Below are positions 16,074 through 24,465 of a stretch of DNA of 64,000 bases, piece by piece. The position numbers and the translations under genes were made by a program. The notes under the pieces are model-generated. The model was not told the DNA's origin. It ran no database searches and saw only the letters and a program-made list of their open reading frames with translations. The stretch is from the NCBI GenBank assembly GCA_964409775.1, contig CAYPEI010000021.1:1-64000 (forward strand). The letters are read 5' to 3'. Each line of letters begins with the position of its first letter. Position 1 is the stretch's first letter. The DNA is from JAHBXL01 sp964409775 (lineage in GTDB: Bacteria > Planctomycetota > Phycisphaerae > Phycisphaerales > UBA1924).

Positions 16074-17354
16074 ATGCCGCTTCGCGATGCCGAACAAAGG
16101 GTGTGCCGCCTCATCGAGCAGCGTCGAGGCGCCATGCTCGAGGACCTGCGTCTGCATGTCGGGTTGGCAACGGGAGGGTTCAACACGGCCGCGCTGGACG
16201 AGACGCGGGAGCGGCTGTGTGCGAGGCTGCGCGCGATTGGGGCGGTGTGCGAACTGGTGCCGGGCGAGCCGCGGCCGGAGTGGCTGTACAAGGGCGAGGA
16301 GGCGGAGGCGGGCGGAGGCGGCTCGAAGGCGATTTCGCCGCTCCCCACGGCGGTGTGCCGGATTGGTGTTTGGAGTTCGAGCGGGCGCGCAGGGGCGGGT
16401 GGGGGGACGGGTGGGCGGGCGATCATGGTGTCTGGGCACCTCGACACGGTGCACGATCCGCGCGGGGCGTTTCGCGAACTGGTGGTGTCGGCGGATGGGA
16501 ACCGCGCGACGGGGCCGGGATGCGTGGACATGAAGGGCGGGCTGGTGATCGCGATGGCCGCGATGGAAGCGATGGCGGAAGCGGATTGCTTACCGCGCGT
16601 GAGCGTGGTGCTGAACTCCGATGAAGAGACGGGCAGTTATCACAGCGCGAAGGCGATCGTCGATGAGGCGGCGCGGGTGGCGGGGATCGACGGCGTTGGA
16701 TTAGCGCTCGAACCCGCGGCGAGCGACGGCGGGCTGGTCGTCGAGCGTGCGGGGAGTGCGCAGTTCATCATCGAGGCGTTCGGACGCTCCGCGCATGTGG
16801 GGCGCGACTTTACGTCGGGTGTGTCGGCGGTGAACGCGCTGGCGCACGCAATCGTGCGCGTGGCGGGGATGCCGCGGCCGGCGGAGGGGGTGGTGCTGAA
16901 CATCGGGCCGATCCGCGGCGGGAAGACGACCAACTCGGTGCCGGACTACGCGTGCGCCTGGGGCAACGCGCGGTTCCCCAGCGCGGTGGCATGGACGGAG
17001 ATCGAGCAACGATTGAAGAAACTGGAGCGAGAACCGGGAGTGCCCGGTTCAACGATCAAGGTGCGGACGAGCCTGGCGCGGCCGGCCAAGCCGCTGACGC
17101 CGGAGACGCAGAGACTGGCAGAGGTGGCACGCGAAGTATCGCAGGAGTTCGGGATGGCGCTGCCGTTCGGGAAGTCGGGGGGCGTGTGCGATGGGAACCT
17201 GATGCAGGCCGCGGGCCTGCCGACGATCGACACGATGGGCGTGAAGGGGGGCGGGCTGCACACGACGGACGAGTGGATCGATCTGACGAGCCTGGTGTCG
17301 CGGTGTCAGATGCTGGCGGTGGTGATGATGAGGGTGGGAGCCGGAGCGGGGTGA
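16074..17354 (+). CDS. M20-family metallohydrolase; candidate succinyl-amino-acid desuccinylase
   Basis: 426-residue two-zinc amidohydrolase of the ArgE/DapE/CPG2 family. Metal and catalytic residues are in place: SGHLDTVHD (His122, Asp124), GPGCVDMKGG (Asp152), NSDEETGS (Glu184 general base, Glu185) and GLHTTDEW near the end. The dimerisation domain between carries the expected SAHVGRDFTSG histidine. A Gly-rich insertion around residues 95-112 is unusual. Family members cleave N-acyl groups such as acetyl or succinyl from amino acids. Downstream lie an aminotransferase, astA and astD on the same strand. I infer that this protein removes succinate from N-succinylglutamate, the role AstE (an unrelated M14 enzyme) plays in E. 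coli. Carboxypeptidase activity is the alternative. Confidence 0.85.
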   Translation: MPLRDAEQRVCRLIEQRRGAMLEDLRLHVGLATGGFNTAALDETRERLCARLRAIGAVCELVPGEPRPEWLYKGEEAEAGGGGSKAISPLPTAVCRIGVWSSSGRAGAGGGTGGRAIMVSGHLDTVHDPRGAFRELVVSADGNRATGPGCVDMKGGLVIAMAAMEAMAEADCLPRVSVVLNSDEETGSYHSAKAIVDEAARVAGIDGVGLALEPAASDGGLVVERAGSAQFIIEAFGRSAHVGRDFTSGVSAVNALAHAIVRVAGMPRPAEGVVLNIGPIRGGKTTNSVPDYACAWGNARFPSAVAWTEIEQRLKKLEREPGVPGSTIKVRTSLARPAKPLTPETQRLAEVAREVSQEFGMALPFGKSGGVCDGNLMQAAGLPTIDTMGVKGGGLHTTDEWIDLTSLVSRCQMLAVVMMRVGAGAG

Positions 17355-17470
17355 GACGGTGGTGAGGCGCAAGGGCGCACAGGGCATCTGACTGGGCGTT
17401 GAGTCGCAAGCGACTCTCGCGAGGCAGATCGCCGATAGGATTGGCCACGCACACCTTGTTGGAGATGGAG

Positions 17471-18976
17471 ATGACCACCGCCGTGAATCGTCCTGTATCG
17501 CCCTCGAATGCGGCCGCGGCAGTTGCTGGAGGCGGAAGCACCGTCGGGCAACAGTTGTTTGCGAGCCCCGCACTTCGAGCGGCGATTGATGCGGCGGTCG
17601 GTGAAGTGGGAAAGCACAGCGCGAAGATCACGGATGTGCGGCCGGCCCGGGAAGAGTTGAAGGTGGGTTACGACGCGCTGCTGAAGGAAGCGGCGGATGT
17701 ACGTGGCCGCGGGCTTCTGTACCCGTACCTGGGGTCGGGTGTGGGGAACGGCGCGCTGGTCGAACTGCTGGATGGCTCGGTGAAGTGGGACATGATCACG
17801 GGGATCGGTGTGCACTTCTTCGGCCACTCCGATCCCGAGACGATCCGCGCCTCCATGCTCGGCGCGGCGGAAGACACGCTGCAGCATGGCAACCTGCTGT
17901 CGGGGAACGGGCCGTACGAGTTTGCGCGCGTGCTGCTCGATGAGGCGAAGAAAGGGAGCCGGCTGAAGTACTGCTTCGCGACGACCTCCGGCTGCATGGC
18001 CAACGAGAACGCGATCAAGATCTGCTACCAGAAGCACGCGCCGGCCTCGCGGGTGATCGCGTTCAAGGACTGCTTCATGGGGCGGTCGGTGACGATGAGC
18101 CAGATCGGCGATGCCGCGGCGAACCGTATCGGGATTCCGCTGTCGACGCAGATCGACTACATGCCGTTTTATGATGAAGCGGCGGCGAAGCGGATGTCGG
18201 CGGGAGACGTGTCGGGGAAAACACGACTGATCGACGCCGCGGTGGCAAGACTGCGAGAGTATGTCGAGCGGTACCCCAAGCAGCACGCATGCTTCATCTT
18301 TGAACTTGTGCAGGGCGAGGGCGGTTTCAACACTGCGCCGCGCGAGTTCTTCACCGCGCTGATGGATGTGTGCAAGGCCAGTTCGATCGCGGTGTGGGAC
18401 GATGAGATCCAGTCGTTCGGGCGGACGGAGTCGATGTTTGCGTACGACGCGCTGGGGCTGGGGGCGTATGTCGACGTGTTCTGCGTCGGGAAGATGACGC
18501 AGGTGTGCGCGACGCTGTACACCGAGGAGTACAACCCGGGGCCGGGGCTTCTGTCGGGCACATTCACCAGCAGCGGCCCGGCGTTCCGGATCGGTACGAG
18601 CGTGCTGCAGCGGCTGCGCGAAGGGCAGTACTACGGACCGAACGGCCAGTTCGCCAGGCAGCACGGCTTGTTCGCTCAGCATGTGCGGAATCTTGCGGCC
18701 AAGCACCCGGAGTGGTTCCCCAGTTCGCCCGATGTCGCGGACATCGTGGGCGGAACGGGCGGGATGATGCGTTTCACGCCGTTCGGCGGGAAGAAGGACA
18801 AGGTGACGAAGTTGTGCAAGCACCTGTTCGATGCGGGCGTGCTGGTGTTCTATTGCGGGCACGGGCCGTACCACATCCGTATGCTGCCGCCGATGCCGGT
18901 GTTCAAGGATGCGGACTGGCCCCGGGTGTTCGCGTGCATCGAGAAGGGGATGGCGTCGGCGGCTGCTGCGGAGTGA
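17471..18976 (+). CDS. Class-III PLP aminotransferase, candidate succinylornithine transaminase
   Basis: 501 residues. The class-III fold is shown by FATTSGCMANENAIKICYQK (acceptor cradle), FELVQGEGGFN, the PLP-ring aspartate in VWDDEIQSFGRTE and the Schiff-base lysine Lys341 in VFCVGKMTQVC, followed by GTFTSSGPAFRIG. The usual K..(G)GG.P after the lysine is replaced by KMTQVCATLYTEEY, so the substrate pocket is not that of a standard ArgD/AstC. It is also about 100 residues longer than AstC because of an extra N-terminal region. Its place directly before astA and astD argues that it converts N2-succinylornithine to succinylglutamate semialdehyde. The start is ATG 17471 with GGAG 6 bases upstream; the longer frame to 17399 has no support. 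Confidence 0.85.
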   Translation: MTTAVNRPVSPSNAAAAVAGGGSTVGQQLFASPALRAAIDAAVGEVGKHSAKITDVRPAREELKVGYDALLKEAADVRGRGLLYPYLGSGVGNGALVELLDGSVKWDMITGIGVHFFGHSDPETIRASMLGAAEDTLQHGNLLSGNGPYEFARVLLDEAKKGSRLKYCFATTSGCMANENAIKICYQKHAPASRVIAFKDCFMGRSVTMSQIGDAAANRIGIPLSTQIDYMPFYDEAAAKRMSAGDVSGKTRLIDAAVARLREYVERYPKQHACFIFELVQGEGGFNTAPREFFTALMDVCKASSIAVWDDEIQSFGRTESMFAYDALGLGAYVDVFCVGKMTQVCATLYTEEYNPGPGLLSGTFTSSGPAFRIGTSVLQRLREGQYYGPNGQFARQHGLFAQHVRNLAAKHPEWFPSSPDVADIVGGTGGMMRFTPFGGKKDKVTKLCKHLFDAGVLVFYCGHGPYHIRMLPPMPVFKDADWPRVFACIEKGMASAAAAE

Positions 18977-19016
18977 AAGTTCAAACCTCAAAGCACAAAG
19001 TTCAAATGGAAAGTGG

Positions 19017-19150
19017 GCCTCGCGCAGAGACGCGAAGAGGCAGAGTTTCCGAGAGTCAAAGAAGAGTCAGGCCGCCCACGACTCAAGTTGCCCGCTGTCC
19101 CAGCCTCCCATCCGGATCGTCCTCTGCGTCTTCGCGTCTCTGCGCGAGGC
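19017..19150 (+). repeat. Long imperfect inverted repeat (REP/MITE-like) between the aminotransferase gene and astA
   Basis: A 29-base arm at 19017-19045 (beginning GCCTCGCGCAGAGACGCGAA) is repeated in inverted orientation at 19122-19150 with a single mismatch, enclosing 76 bases. Just upstream a 10-base direct repeat AAAGTTCAAA occurs at 18976-18985 and 18997-19006. The 249-base spacer carries no gene. As RNA it would fold into a very stable hairpin inside the operon. Confidence 0.75.
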
Positions 19151-19225
19151 ATGATTCGAGCATCGTTTGCCGGGCGGCAGGCGGGGTGGCGAGGACCGCC
19201 GTAGCATCGGGCACTGGAGGCCAAC

Positions 19226-20476
19226 GTGTTCCTGATCCGCCGAGCCAAGGTTGAAGACGTTTCCACGCTGTACAAGTTGGCGCGGATGGTGCACTTCATC
19301 AACCTGCCCGCGGACAAGGACCTGATCAGCGAAAAAGTGCTGCGGTCGCGGCAGTGCTTCCAGCAACTCGGGCGTCCGGGCGGCAAGGGTTCTGCGAGAC
19401 CTCCGGAAGTGCGGGGTGCGTCCTCGAAGCGAGCGGGCAGTGGCAAGGCCGGTGACGGGGGCGGCAGCGCCTCGATGGTGCAGCAGGCGGATCTGTTCAT
19501 GTTCGTGCTCGAGGAAACGGATTCGGGCGGGGTCATCGGCACCAGCCAGTTGATTTCGAGCATGGGCGGTCCGGGCGCTCCGAATGTGTCATTGAAACTG
19601 GCTCGCAAGGAGATGTTCAGCCAGTCGCTCAAGCAGGGCGTGACGCACATCACCGCGAAACTTGAACTCGATGAGAGCGGACCGACGGAGATCGGGGGCC
19701 TGATCCTGCAGCCGTCATACCGGGGGCACAAAGCCAAACTAGGACGGTTCCTCTCGCATGTGCGGTTCCACTTCATCGCGCTGCACCGCCGGGTGTTCTC
19801 GGATCGCATCCTGGCGGAGATGATGGGCGCGATCACACACGAGAGCGAGGGCGGCGGCAACACGCTGTGGGAGTATCTCGGGCGACGGTTCATCAACTTG
19901 ACATACCTGGAAGCGGACCGCTTCTGCCAGCACTCCAAGGAGTTCATCACGGCGCTCATGCCGCACGAGGAGATCTACCTGACGCTTCTGCCGCCCGAGG
20001 CACGCGGCGTCATCGGGCAGGTGGGCCCGGAGACGCTGCCGGCGAGGCGCATGCTCGAGCGACTCGGCTTTGTGTACGGCGATCACGTGGATCCATTCGA
20101 TGGCGGCCCCCATCTGGAGGCGAGAACGGATGACCTGCTTCCCGTGCAGGCAACGTTCTCGGCACCGATGACGGGCGAGGCTGCCGAGAGCGAGTGCACA
20201 CGCCATGGAATCGTGAGCGTGTTTGATTCCGAGGCTGGTGAGGGCGATTTTCGCGCTGTGCAGACGGCCTATGCCGGAGATGCCGCGACGGGCATCAGAC
20301 TCCCTCGGGAGGCGGCCGAAGCACTCGCGATCGAGAAGGGCGTGTCGCTCGGGGTCACGCCGTTCGAGGCTTTTGACGGCTCGAACCGCGGCAAGGGGGC
20401 GACGACAAGCCGGCACGCGAAGTCGGAGGCGGAGGACGGATCCGGCCGGGGCAAGGGTCAGCGGAGCAAACGATGA
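19226..20476 (+). CDS. astA: Arginine/ornithine N-succinyltransferase AstA
   Basis: 416 residues. AstA transfers succinate from succinyl-CoA to the alpha-amino group of arginine or ornithine. Family motifs: FLIRRAKVEDVSTLYKLA at the N-terminus, EIGGLILQPSYRGH, NTLWEYLGRRFINLTYLEAD and the block PARRMLERLGFVYGDHVDPF with DGGPHLEAR. A Gly/Ser/Lys-rich insertion (about residues 50-88) and a basic disordered tail (about 385-416) make it longer than the usual 340-345. The start GTG 19226 has GGAGG ending 5 bases before it. The last four bases overlap the astD start (ATGA). No astB (succinylarginine dihydrolase) lies in the cluster, so ornithine is the more likely substrate; that is inference. Confidence 0.9.
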   Translation: MFLIRRAKVEDVSTLYKLARMVHFINLPADKDLISEKVLRSRQCFQQLGRPGGKGSARPPEVRGASSKRAGSGKAGDGGGSASMVQQADLFMFVLEETDSGGVIGTSQLISSMGGPGAPNVSLKLARKEMFSQSLKQGVTHITAKLELDESGPTEIGGLILQPSYRGHKAKLGRFLSHVRFHFIALHRRVFSDRILAEMMGAITHESEGGGNTLWEYLGRRFINLTYLEADRFCQHSKEFITALMPHEEIYLTLLPPEARGVIGQVGPETLPARRMLERLGFVYGDHVDPFDGGPHLEARTDDLLPVQATFSAPMTGEAAESECTRHGIVSVFDSEAGEGDFRAVQTAYAGDAATGIRLPREAAEALAIEKGVSLGVTPFEAFDGSNRGKGATTSRHAKSEAEDGSGRGKGQRSKR

Positions 20477-22074
20477 GCGCTACAAGGCACGCGAGTCTGA
20501 GCCGCGGCGCCGCGGATCTGATCGACGGGGATTGGGTGGAACTCGCGAGTGCGAGCAAGGGCGCGGCAGCCGTGGAAACTCGGAATCCGGCGAAACCGGA
20601 CGAGGTGGTGTGGCGCGGCAACCCGCGACCGGGGCACGTGGGCGCGGCGGTGGAGGCAGCGCGGGAGGCGTTGCCGGAGTGGGCGCGGTGGGGCCGCGAC
20701 AACCGATTCGGAGTGCTCAAGAAGTTTGCCGAGTTGTGCAAAGCGCATGCGGGAAAGATGGCCGAACTCATCTGCGATGAGACCGGCAAGGCGATGTGGG
20801 AGGCGAAGGGGGAGGCATCCGCGCTGGCGAGCAAGGTCGATATCACGCTCGATGCATCGCCAGTGGGGGGGCTGCGCCGGGTGGAGGGGTACGAACTGGA
20901 GGTCGCCCCGCAGCGGATCGGGCGGTGCTGGTTCAGGCCGCACGGCGTCATGGCCGTCGTGGGCCCGTTCAACTTCCCCGCGCACCTGCCCAACGGCCAC
21001 ATCATTCCCGCGCTGGCGATGGGGAACACGGTGGTCTTCAAGCCCAGCGACAAGGCTCCGGCTGTTGGGCAACTGCTCGTGGAACTGCTCGCTGAAGCGA
21101 TGCTAAAGGGCGGTGCGCCCGACAAGGGCCGCGGCGTCGTGAACCTAGTGCAGGGCGGGGCGGATATTGCTTCGGCTCTGGTGTCCCACGAAGGGCTGGA
21201 TGGCATTCTGTTCACGGGCTCCTGGCCCGTGGGCAGGCGGATCCTGGAAGCGAACCTCGATCGGCCGGGGCGGCTGGTGGCGCTGGAGATGGGCGGGAAC
21301 AACGCCGCGGTCGTGATGGATGATGCGGACCTTCGGCAGGCAGTGATCGAGGTGGTGCGGTGCGCCTTCAACACGACGGGTCAACGGTGCACATGTACAC
21401 GCCGTGTGATCGTGCACGAGGCGGTTGCGGACAGGTTCCTGCGGGCGGCGTGCGAGTGCGCATCACGGCTGGTGGTCGGGAACCCGCGCGCAAAGGAGCC
21501 GGTGTTCATGGGGCCGATCATCTCAAGTGCGGCGCGGGATACCGTGCTTGACTTCCAGGCGAAGGCCAAGAAGGCGGGGGCCCAGGTGGTGCAGGAGGCC
21601 GCGCCGGTGAAGGTGTCCAGGGTCGGGACGGACGGGTGGTATCTGTCGCCGGGTGTGATGCTGGTGGATCGATTCACCCAGACGCCGTTCAAGGCGAAGG
21701 GGTTTGATGCGGGGTGCGATGAAGAGGTGTTCGGGCCCTTGCTGCGGATGACCACCGTGGAGTCGTTTGACGAAGCAATGGAGCAGTGCAATGCGACGCG
21801 CTACGGGCTTGCGGCATCGATCTTCACGAGGTCGCAGGCGGTCGCGGAGGCGTTCCTGTTCGAGGCCCGGGCGGGGTGCGTAAACGTCAACGCGGGGACG
21901 GCGGGGGCGTCCAGCAAACTGCCGTTTGGAGGGCTGGGAATGTCGGGCAACCATCGTCCGGCGGCGAGTTTCTCCCTGGATTACTGTGCATACCCGGTCG
22001 CGGGGATGCTCGAACGCGGAAGCGCGGCCGCGCTGGCGGATGGCATGGGGTTCGATGACGCTTGGCTGAGGTGA
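20473..22074 (+). CDS. astD: Succinylglutamic semialdehyde dehydrogenase AstD
   Basis: 533-residue NAD-dependent aldehyde dehydrogenase. The nucleophile is Cys306 in NTTGQRCTCTRR and the general base Glu272 in ALEMGGNNAAVV. The segments GPFNFPAHLPNGHIIPALA and LFTGSWPVGRRI are the form seen in AstD rather than in betaine- or succinate-semialdehyde dehydrogenases. The enzyme oxidises N-succinylglutamate 5-semialdehyde to N-succinylglutamate, the penultimate step of the AST pathway. It is translationally coupled to astA by a 4-base overlap and ends the cluster. The C-terminus ASSKLPFGGLGMSGNHRPA is canonical. Confidence 0.92.
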   Translation: MSATRHASLSRGAADLIDGDWVELASASKGAAAVETRNPAKPDEVVWRGNPRPGHVGAAVEAAREALPEWARWGRDNRFGVLKKFAELCKAHAGKMAELICDETGKAMWEAKGEASALASKVDITLDASPVGGLRRVEGYELEVAPQRIGRCWFRPHGVMAVVGPFNFPAHLPNGHIIPALAMGNTVVFKPSDKAPAVGQLLVELLAEAMLKGGAPDKGRGVVNLVQGGADIASALVSHEGLDGILFTGSWPVGRRILEANLDRPGRLVALEMGGNNAAVVMDDADLRQAVIEVVRCAFNTTGQRCTCTRRVIVHEAVADRFLRAACECASRLVVGNPRAKEPVFMGPIISSAARDTVLDFQAKAKKAGAQVVQEAAPVKVSRVGTDGWYLSPGVMLVDRFTQTPFKAKGFDAGCDEEVFGPLLRMTTVESFDEAMEQCNATRYGLAASIFTRSQAVAEAFLFEARAGCVNVNAGTAGASSKLPFGGLGMSGNHRPAASFSLDYCAYPVAGMLERGSAAALADGMGFDDAWLR

Positions 22075-22284
22075 GGGGGACGACCGGTGCTCGGCCGGGG
22101 TTGAGTGGGACGTGCTCGCTGTCGCGCCGCACCGGCAAGCGGATTGATCTCAGACCCATCTTCGCCTCCCAAGGGCGTCCGGAGGGGTACGGGTTGCGTG
22201 CCTCCATGGAGGCTGGGGCGAATCCGCCGCGGCCTACGATGCGATTCCATGAGGCAGAAGAACACACGAAAGGGGAGCAACTTG

Positions 22285-23193
22285 GTGAGTATGAAGCCCA
22301 CGCCCCCGGTTTCGCGGCAGAGCAAGGCCGGTTCGGCCCTCGGGTCCAAGCGTCCGGTCACGGTCGGTATGCCGGATGTGCAGGCATCGAGCGATTCGCG
22401 ACAGGTGCCGATCGACAAGGTCGGCGTGAAGGACGTGACCTATCCGATCCGGCTGCGCGTGCCGAAGGAGTATGCCGGCCTGATGGGCTCGGGGGATGAA
22501 CAGACGACGGTCGCGACGATCAGCATGTACGTGTCCCTCCCGCACTACCAGAAGGGCACGCACATGTCGCGGTTCCTGGAAGTGCTCAATGAGCACGCGG
22601 GGATGGGCGCATCGGGCCCGATTTCGCCGGAGGAGATCCCGCACATCACCGCCGCGATCCGCGAGCGGCTGGATGCGGAAGAGGCGCACTTTGAGGCGGA
22701 GTTCACGTACTTCATTCCGCGGAAGGCGCCCGTGACCGGCTCGCTGGGGCTGATGGACTACAAGGTTTCGTTCTCCTGCAAGTCGAGCCGGACCGGCGCG
22801 ACGGATGACTTCATCATGGGGGTGATGGCGCCGGGCGCGAGTCTGTGCCCTTGCTCCAAGGAAATCAGCAAGTACGGCGCGCACAACCAGCGGTGCCTCG
22901 TCGAGGCGCGGGTTCGGTTCAAGGGCACCATGTGGATCGAGGACCTGGCTGGGACGATCGAAAAGTCGGTGTCGTGCCCGGTGTACGCGGTGCTGAAGAG
23001 GCCCGACGAGAAGTTCGTGACCGAGGCGGCGTACGACAACCCGAAGTTCGTCGAGGACATCATCCGCGACCTCGCCCTTGGGCTTGAGGCGGATGACCGG
23101 GTGACGTGGTACTCGATCAGTTCGGAGAACTTCGAGTCGATCCACAACCACAACGCGTATGCGGAGATCACACGCAGCAAGGTGGGCGAGTAA
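22285..23193 (+). CDS. folE2: GTP cyclohydrolase FolE2 (type IB)
   Basis: 302 residues. FolE2 opens GTP to 7,8-dihydroneopterin triphosphate, the first step to folate and queuosine-type bases, and unlike FolE is not strictly zinc-dependent. Signatures: DVQASSDSRQVPIDKVGVK at the N-terminus, ATISMYVSLPHYQKGTHMSR, the active-site cysteine segment SLCPCSKEISKYGAHNQR and the C-terminal FESIHNHNAYAEI. The longer open frame to 22105 is not family-like. GGAG at 22274-22277 is 7 bases before GTG 22285; ATG 22291 is the alternative. The 210 bases between astD and this gene hold no other gene. A folE2-only strategy is common in bacteria facing zinc limitation, but nothing here tests that. Confidence 0.92.
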   Translation: MSMKPTPPVSRQSKAGSALGSKRPVTVGMPDVQASSDSRQVPIDKVGVKDVTYPIRLRVPKEYAGLMGSGDEQTTVATISMYVSLPHYQKGTHMSRFLEVLNEHAGMGASGPISPEEIPHITAAIRERLDAEEAHFEAEFTYFIPRKAPVTGSLGLMDYKVSFSCKSSRTGATDDFIMGVMAPGASLCPCSKEISKYGAHNQRCLVEARVRFKGTMWIEDLAGTIEKSVSCPVYAVLKRPDEKFVTEAAYDNPKFVEDIIRDLALGLEADDRVTWYSISSENFESIHNHNAYAEITRSKVGE

Positions 23194-23326
23194 CACCCTG
23201 TTGAAGTTGTCGATCTCGCGAAGGTCCCGGGGGCGGACCGGGTTGCAGGCTTCGGACCGGACGCGACAGACAGCGGTCGGGTCGAGTTCGGGAAATATTC
23301 GGCAAAGGTCTGCGACCGCGACCCGC

Positions 23327-23354
23327 TTGCCTAACAGCCTCCCGCCGCTACACT
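23327..23354 (+). promoter_or_regulatory. Putative sigma70-type promoter of rpsL-rpsG
   Basis: TTGCCT (23327-23332), 16-base spacer, TACACT (23349-23354), leaving a leader of about 35 bases before the rpsL ATG. The -35 hexamer is identical to that before csrA. Confidence 0.45.
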
Positions 23355-23395
23355 TTCGGCCCGTCATTTGAGACCGTCCACGACTCGGAATTGCC

Positions 23396-23767
23396 ATGCC
23401 CACGATCAATCAACTGATTCGCAACCCCCGCAAGCCACTTCGCGCCAAGTCGCGTGTCCGCGATATCGACGAGTGCCCGCAGAAGCGGGGCGTGTGCCTG
23501 ACCGTCAAGACCGTGACGCCGAAGAAGCCGAACTCCGCGCTCCGCAAGGTGTGCAAGGTTCGCCTCTCCAACGGTCGTGAAGTCACGGCGTATATCGGTG
23601 GCGAGGGCCACAACCTGCAGGAACACTCGATCGTGCTGATTCGCGGCGGCCGTGTGCGCGACCTTCCCGGTGTGCGCTACCACGTCGTGCGCGGCACGCT
23701 GGACTGCCTCGGCGTTGAGAAGCGCAAGCAGGGACGGTCGAAGTACGGCGCCAAGAAGGGCAAGTGA
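23396..23767 (+). CDS. rpsL: 30S ribosomal protein S12
   Basis: 123 residues, standard S12 of the decoding centre: PTINQLIRNPR, CPQKRGVC, TPKKPNSALRKVCKVRL, and GGEGHNLQEHSIVLIRGGR followed by DLPGVRYH. Lys43 of the streptomycin-contact loop is conserved. Residue 88 is arginine (GGRVRDLPG), where E. coli has lysine. The K88R exchange is a classic streptomycin-resistance mutation, so the native form may already be resistant. Asp89, the residue methylthiolated by RimO elsewhere, is present. rpsG follows after 119 bases; the elongation-factor genes that usually complete the str operon do not. Confidence 0.97.
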   Translation: MPTINQLIRNPRKPLRAKSRVRDIDECPQKRGVCLTVKTVTPKKPNSALRKVCKVRLSNGREVTAYIGGEGHNLQEHSIVLIRGGRVRDLPGVRYHVVRGTLDCLGVEKRKQGRSKYGAKKGK

Positions 23768-23886
23768 ACCACAAGTGTGGGTGGGGACATCGGCAAGTAA
23801 TCGCCTCTTGCTCGCCAGGCATGGGCGGTGAACAGACGGCCGGGGCCTGAACGGCTTCGGCGGATGAGCCAGAAGGAGATTCGAAG

Positions 23887-24381
23887 ATGGCCGGACGTAT
23901 TACCGCCGCGGATGCGCAACTCCGCCCCGATCCTCGCTTCAACGACACGGTTCTTTCGCGGTTCATCAACTGCGTGATGCGTGACGGCCAGAAGGCCACA
24001 GCGCAGCGCGTTGTGTATGACGCGATGGACCAGATCCAGGAGAAACTCGGGAAGGAGACCGACCCGAACGCCCCGAAGGAGGCCATCCAGGTCTTCCAGA
24101 TGGCGATCGAGAACGTCAAGCCATTCGTCGAGGTGCGCTCCAAGCGTGTCGGCGGCGCCAACTACCAGGTTCCGATCCCGGTGAACCGCAAGCGGCAGCA
24201 GTCCCTGGCCTTCCGGTGGATCATCCAGGCGACTCGCTCTCAGAAGGGCCGGCCGATGGCGGCCCGCCTCGCCGAGGAGTTGTACGCCGCGGCCCGCAAG
24301 GAAGGCAACGCGATGAACACTCGCGAGCAGGTGCACCGCATGGCGGAGGCCAACAAGGCGTTTGCCCACTTTGCCCGGTAA
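23887..24381 (+). CDS. rpsG: 30S ribosomal protein S7
   Basis: 164 residues. S7 nucleates assembly of the 30S head and lines the E site. Recognised from LSRFINCVMRDGQKATAQRV, AIENVKPFVEVRSKRVGGAN, YQVPIPVNRKRQQSLAFRWI and the C-terminal REQVHRMAEANKAFAHFA. An AAGGAG site 8 bases before the ATG fixes the start. It is followed by a GC-rich hairpin (24411-24446) and then by a ThiF-family gene rather than fusA/tuf. Confidence 0.97.
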   Translation: MAGRITAADAQLRPDPRFNDTVLSRFINCVMRDGQKATAQRVVYDAMDQIQEKLGKETDPNAPKEAIQVFQMAIENVKPFVEVRSKRVGGANYQVPIPVNRKRQQSLAFRWIIQATRSQKGRPMAARLAEELYAAARKEGNAMNTREQVHRMAEANKAFAHFAR

Positions 24382-24410
24382 GCCCCGGCCAACGTCAACA
24401 TCCGACAGTC

Positions 24411-24446
24411 GCAGGGCTCGCCCCAGGGCGGGCCCTGTCTCGTTTC
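24411..24446 (+). terminator. Probable terminator after rpsG
   Basis: The arms CAGGGC.CGCCC and GGGCG.GCCCTG pair with one internal mismatch, followed by TCTCGTTTC. The T-tract is interrupted, so efficiency is uncertain. It sits between rpsG and the independently promoted ThiF gene. Confidence 0.5.
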
Positions 24447-24454
24447 AGATCTAC

Positions 24455-24460
24455 TACCAT
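24455..24460 (+). promoter_or_regulatory. Putative -10 element of a leaderless promoter (ThiF-family gene)
   Basis: TACCAT followed by GGTGC and ATG 24466. The gap of five bases is one shorter than in most other examples here. No Shine-Dalgarno is present. Confidence 0.35.
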
Positions 24461-24465
24461 GGTGC

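Noticed and set aside
17306..18991. 561-codon open frame opposite the class-III aminotransferase
   Set aside because: Shadow frame; the plus strand carries all PLP-enzyme motifs.
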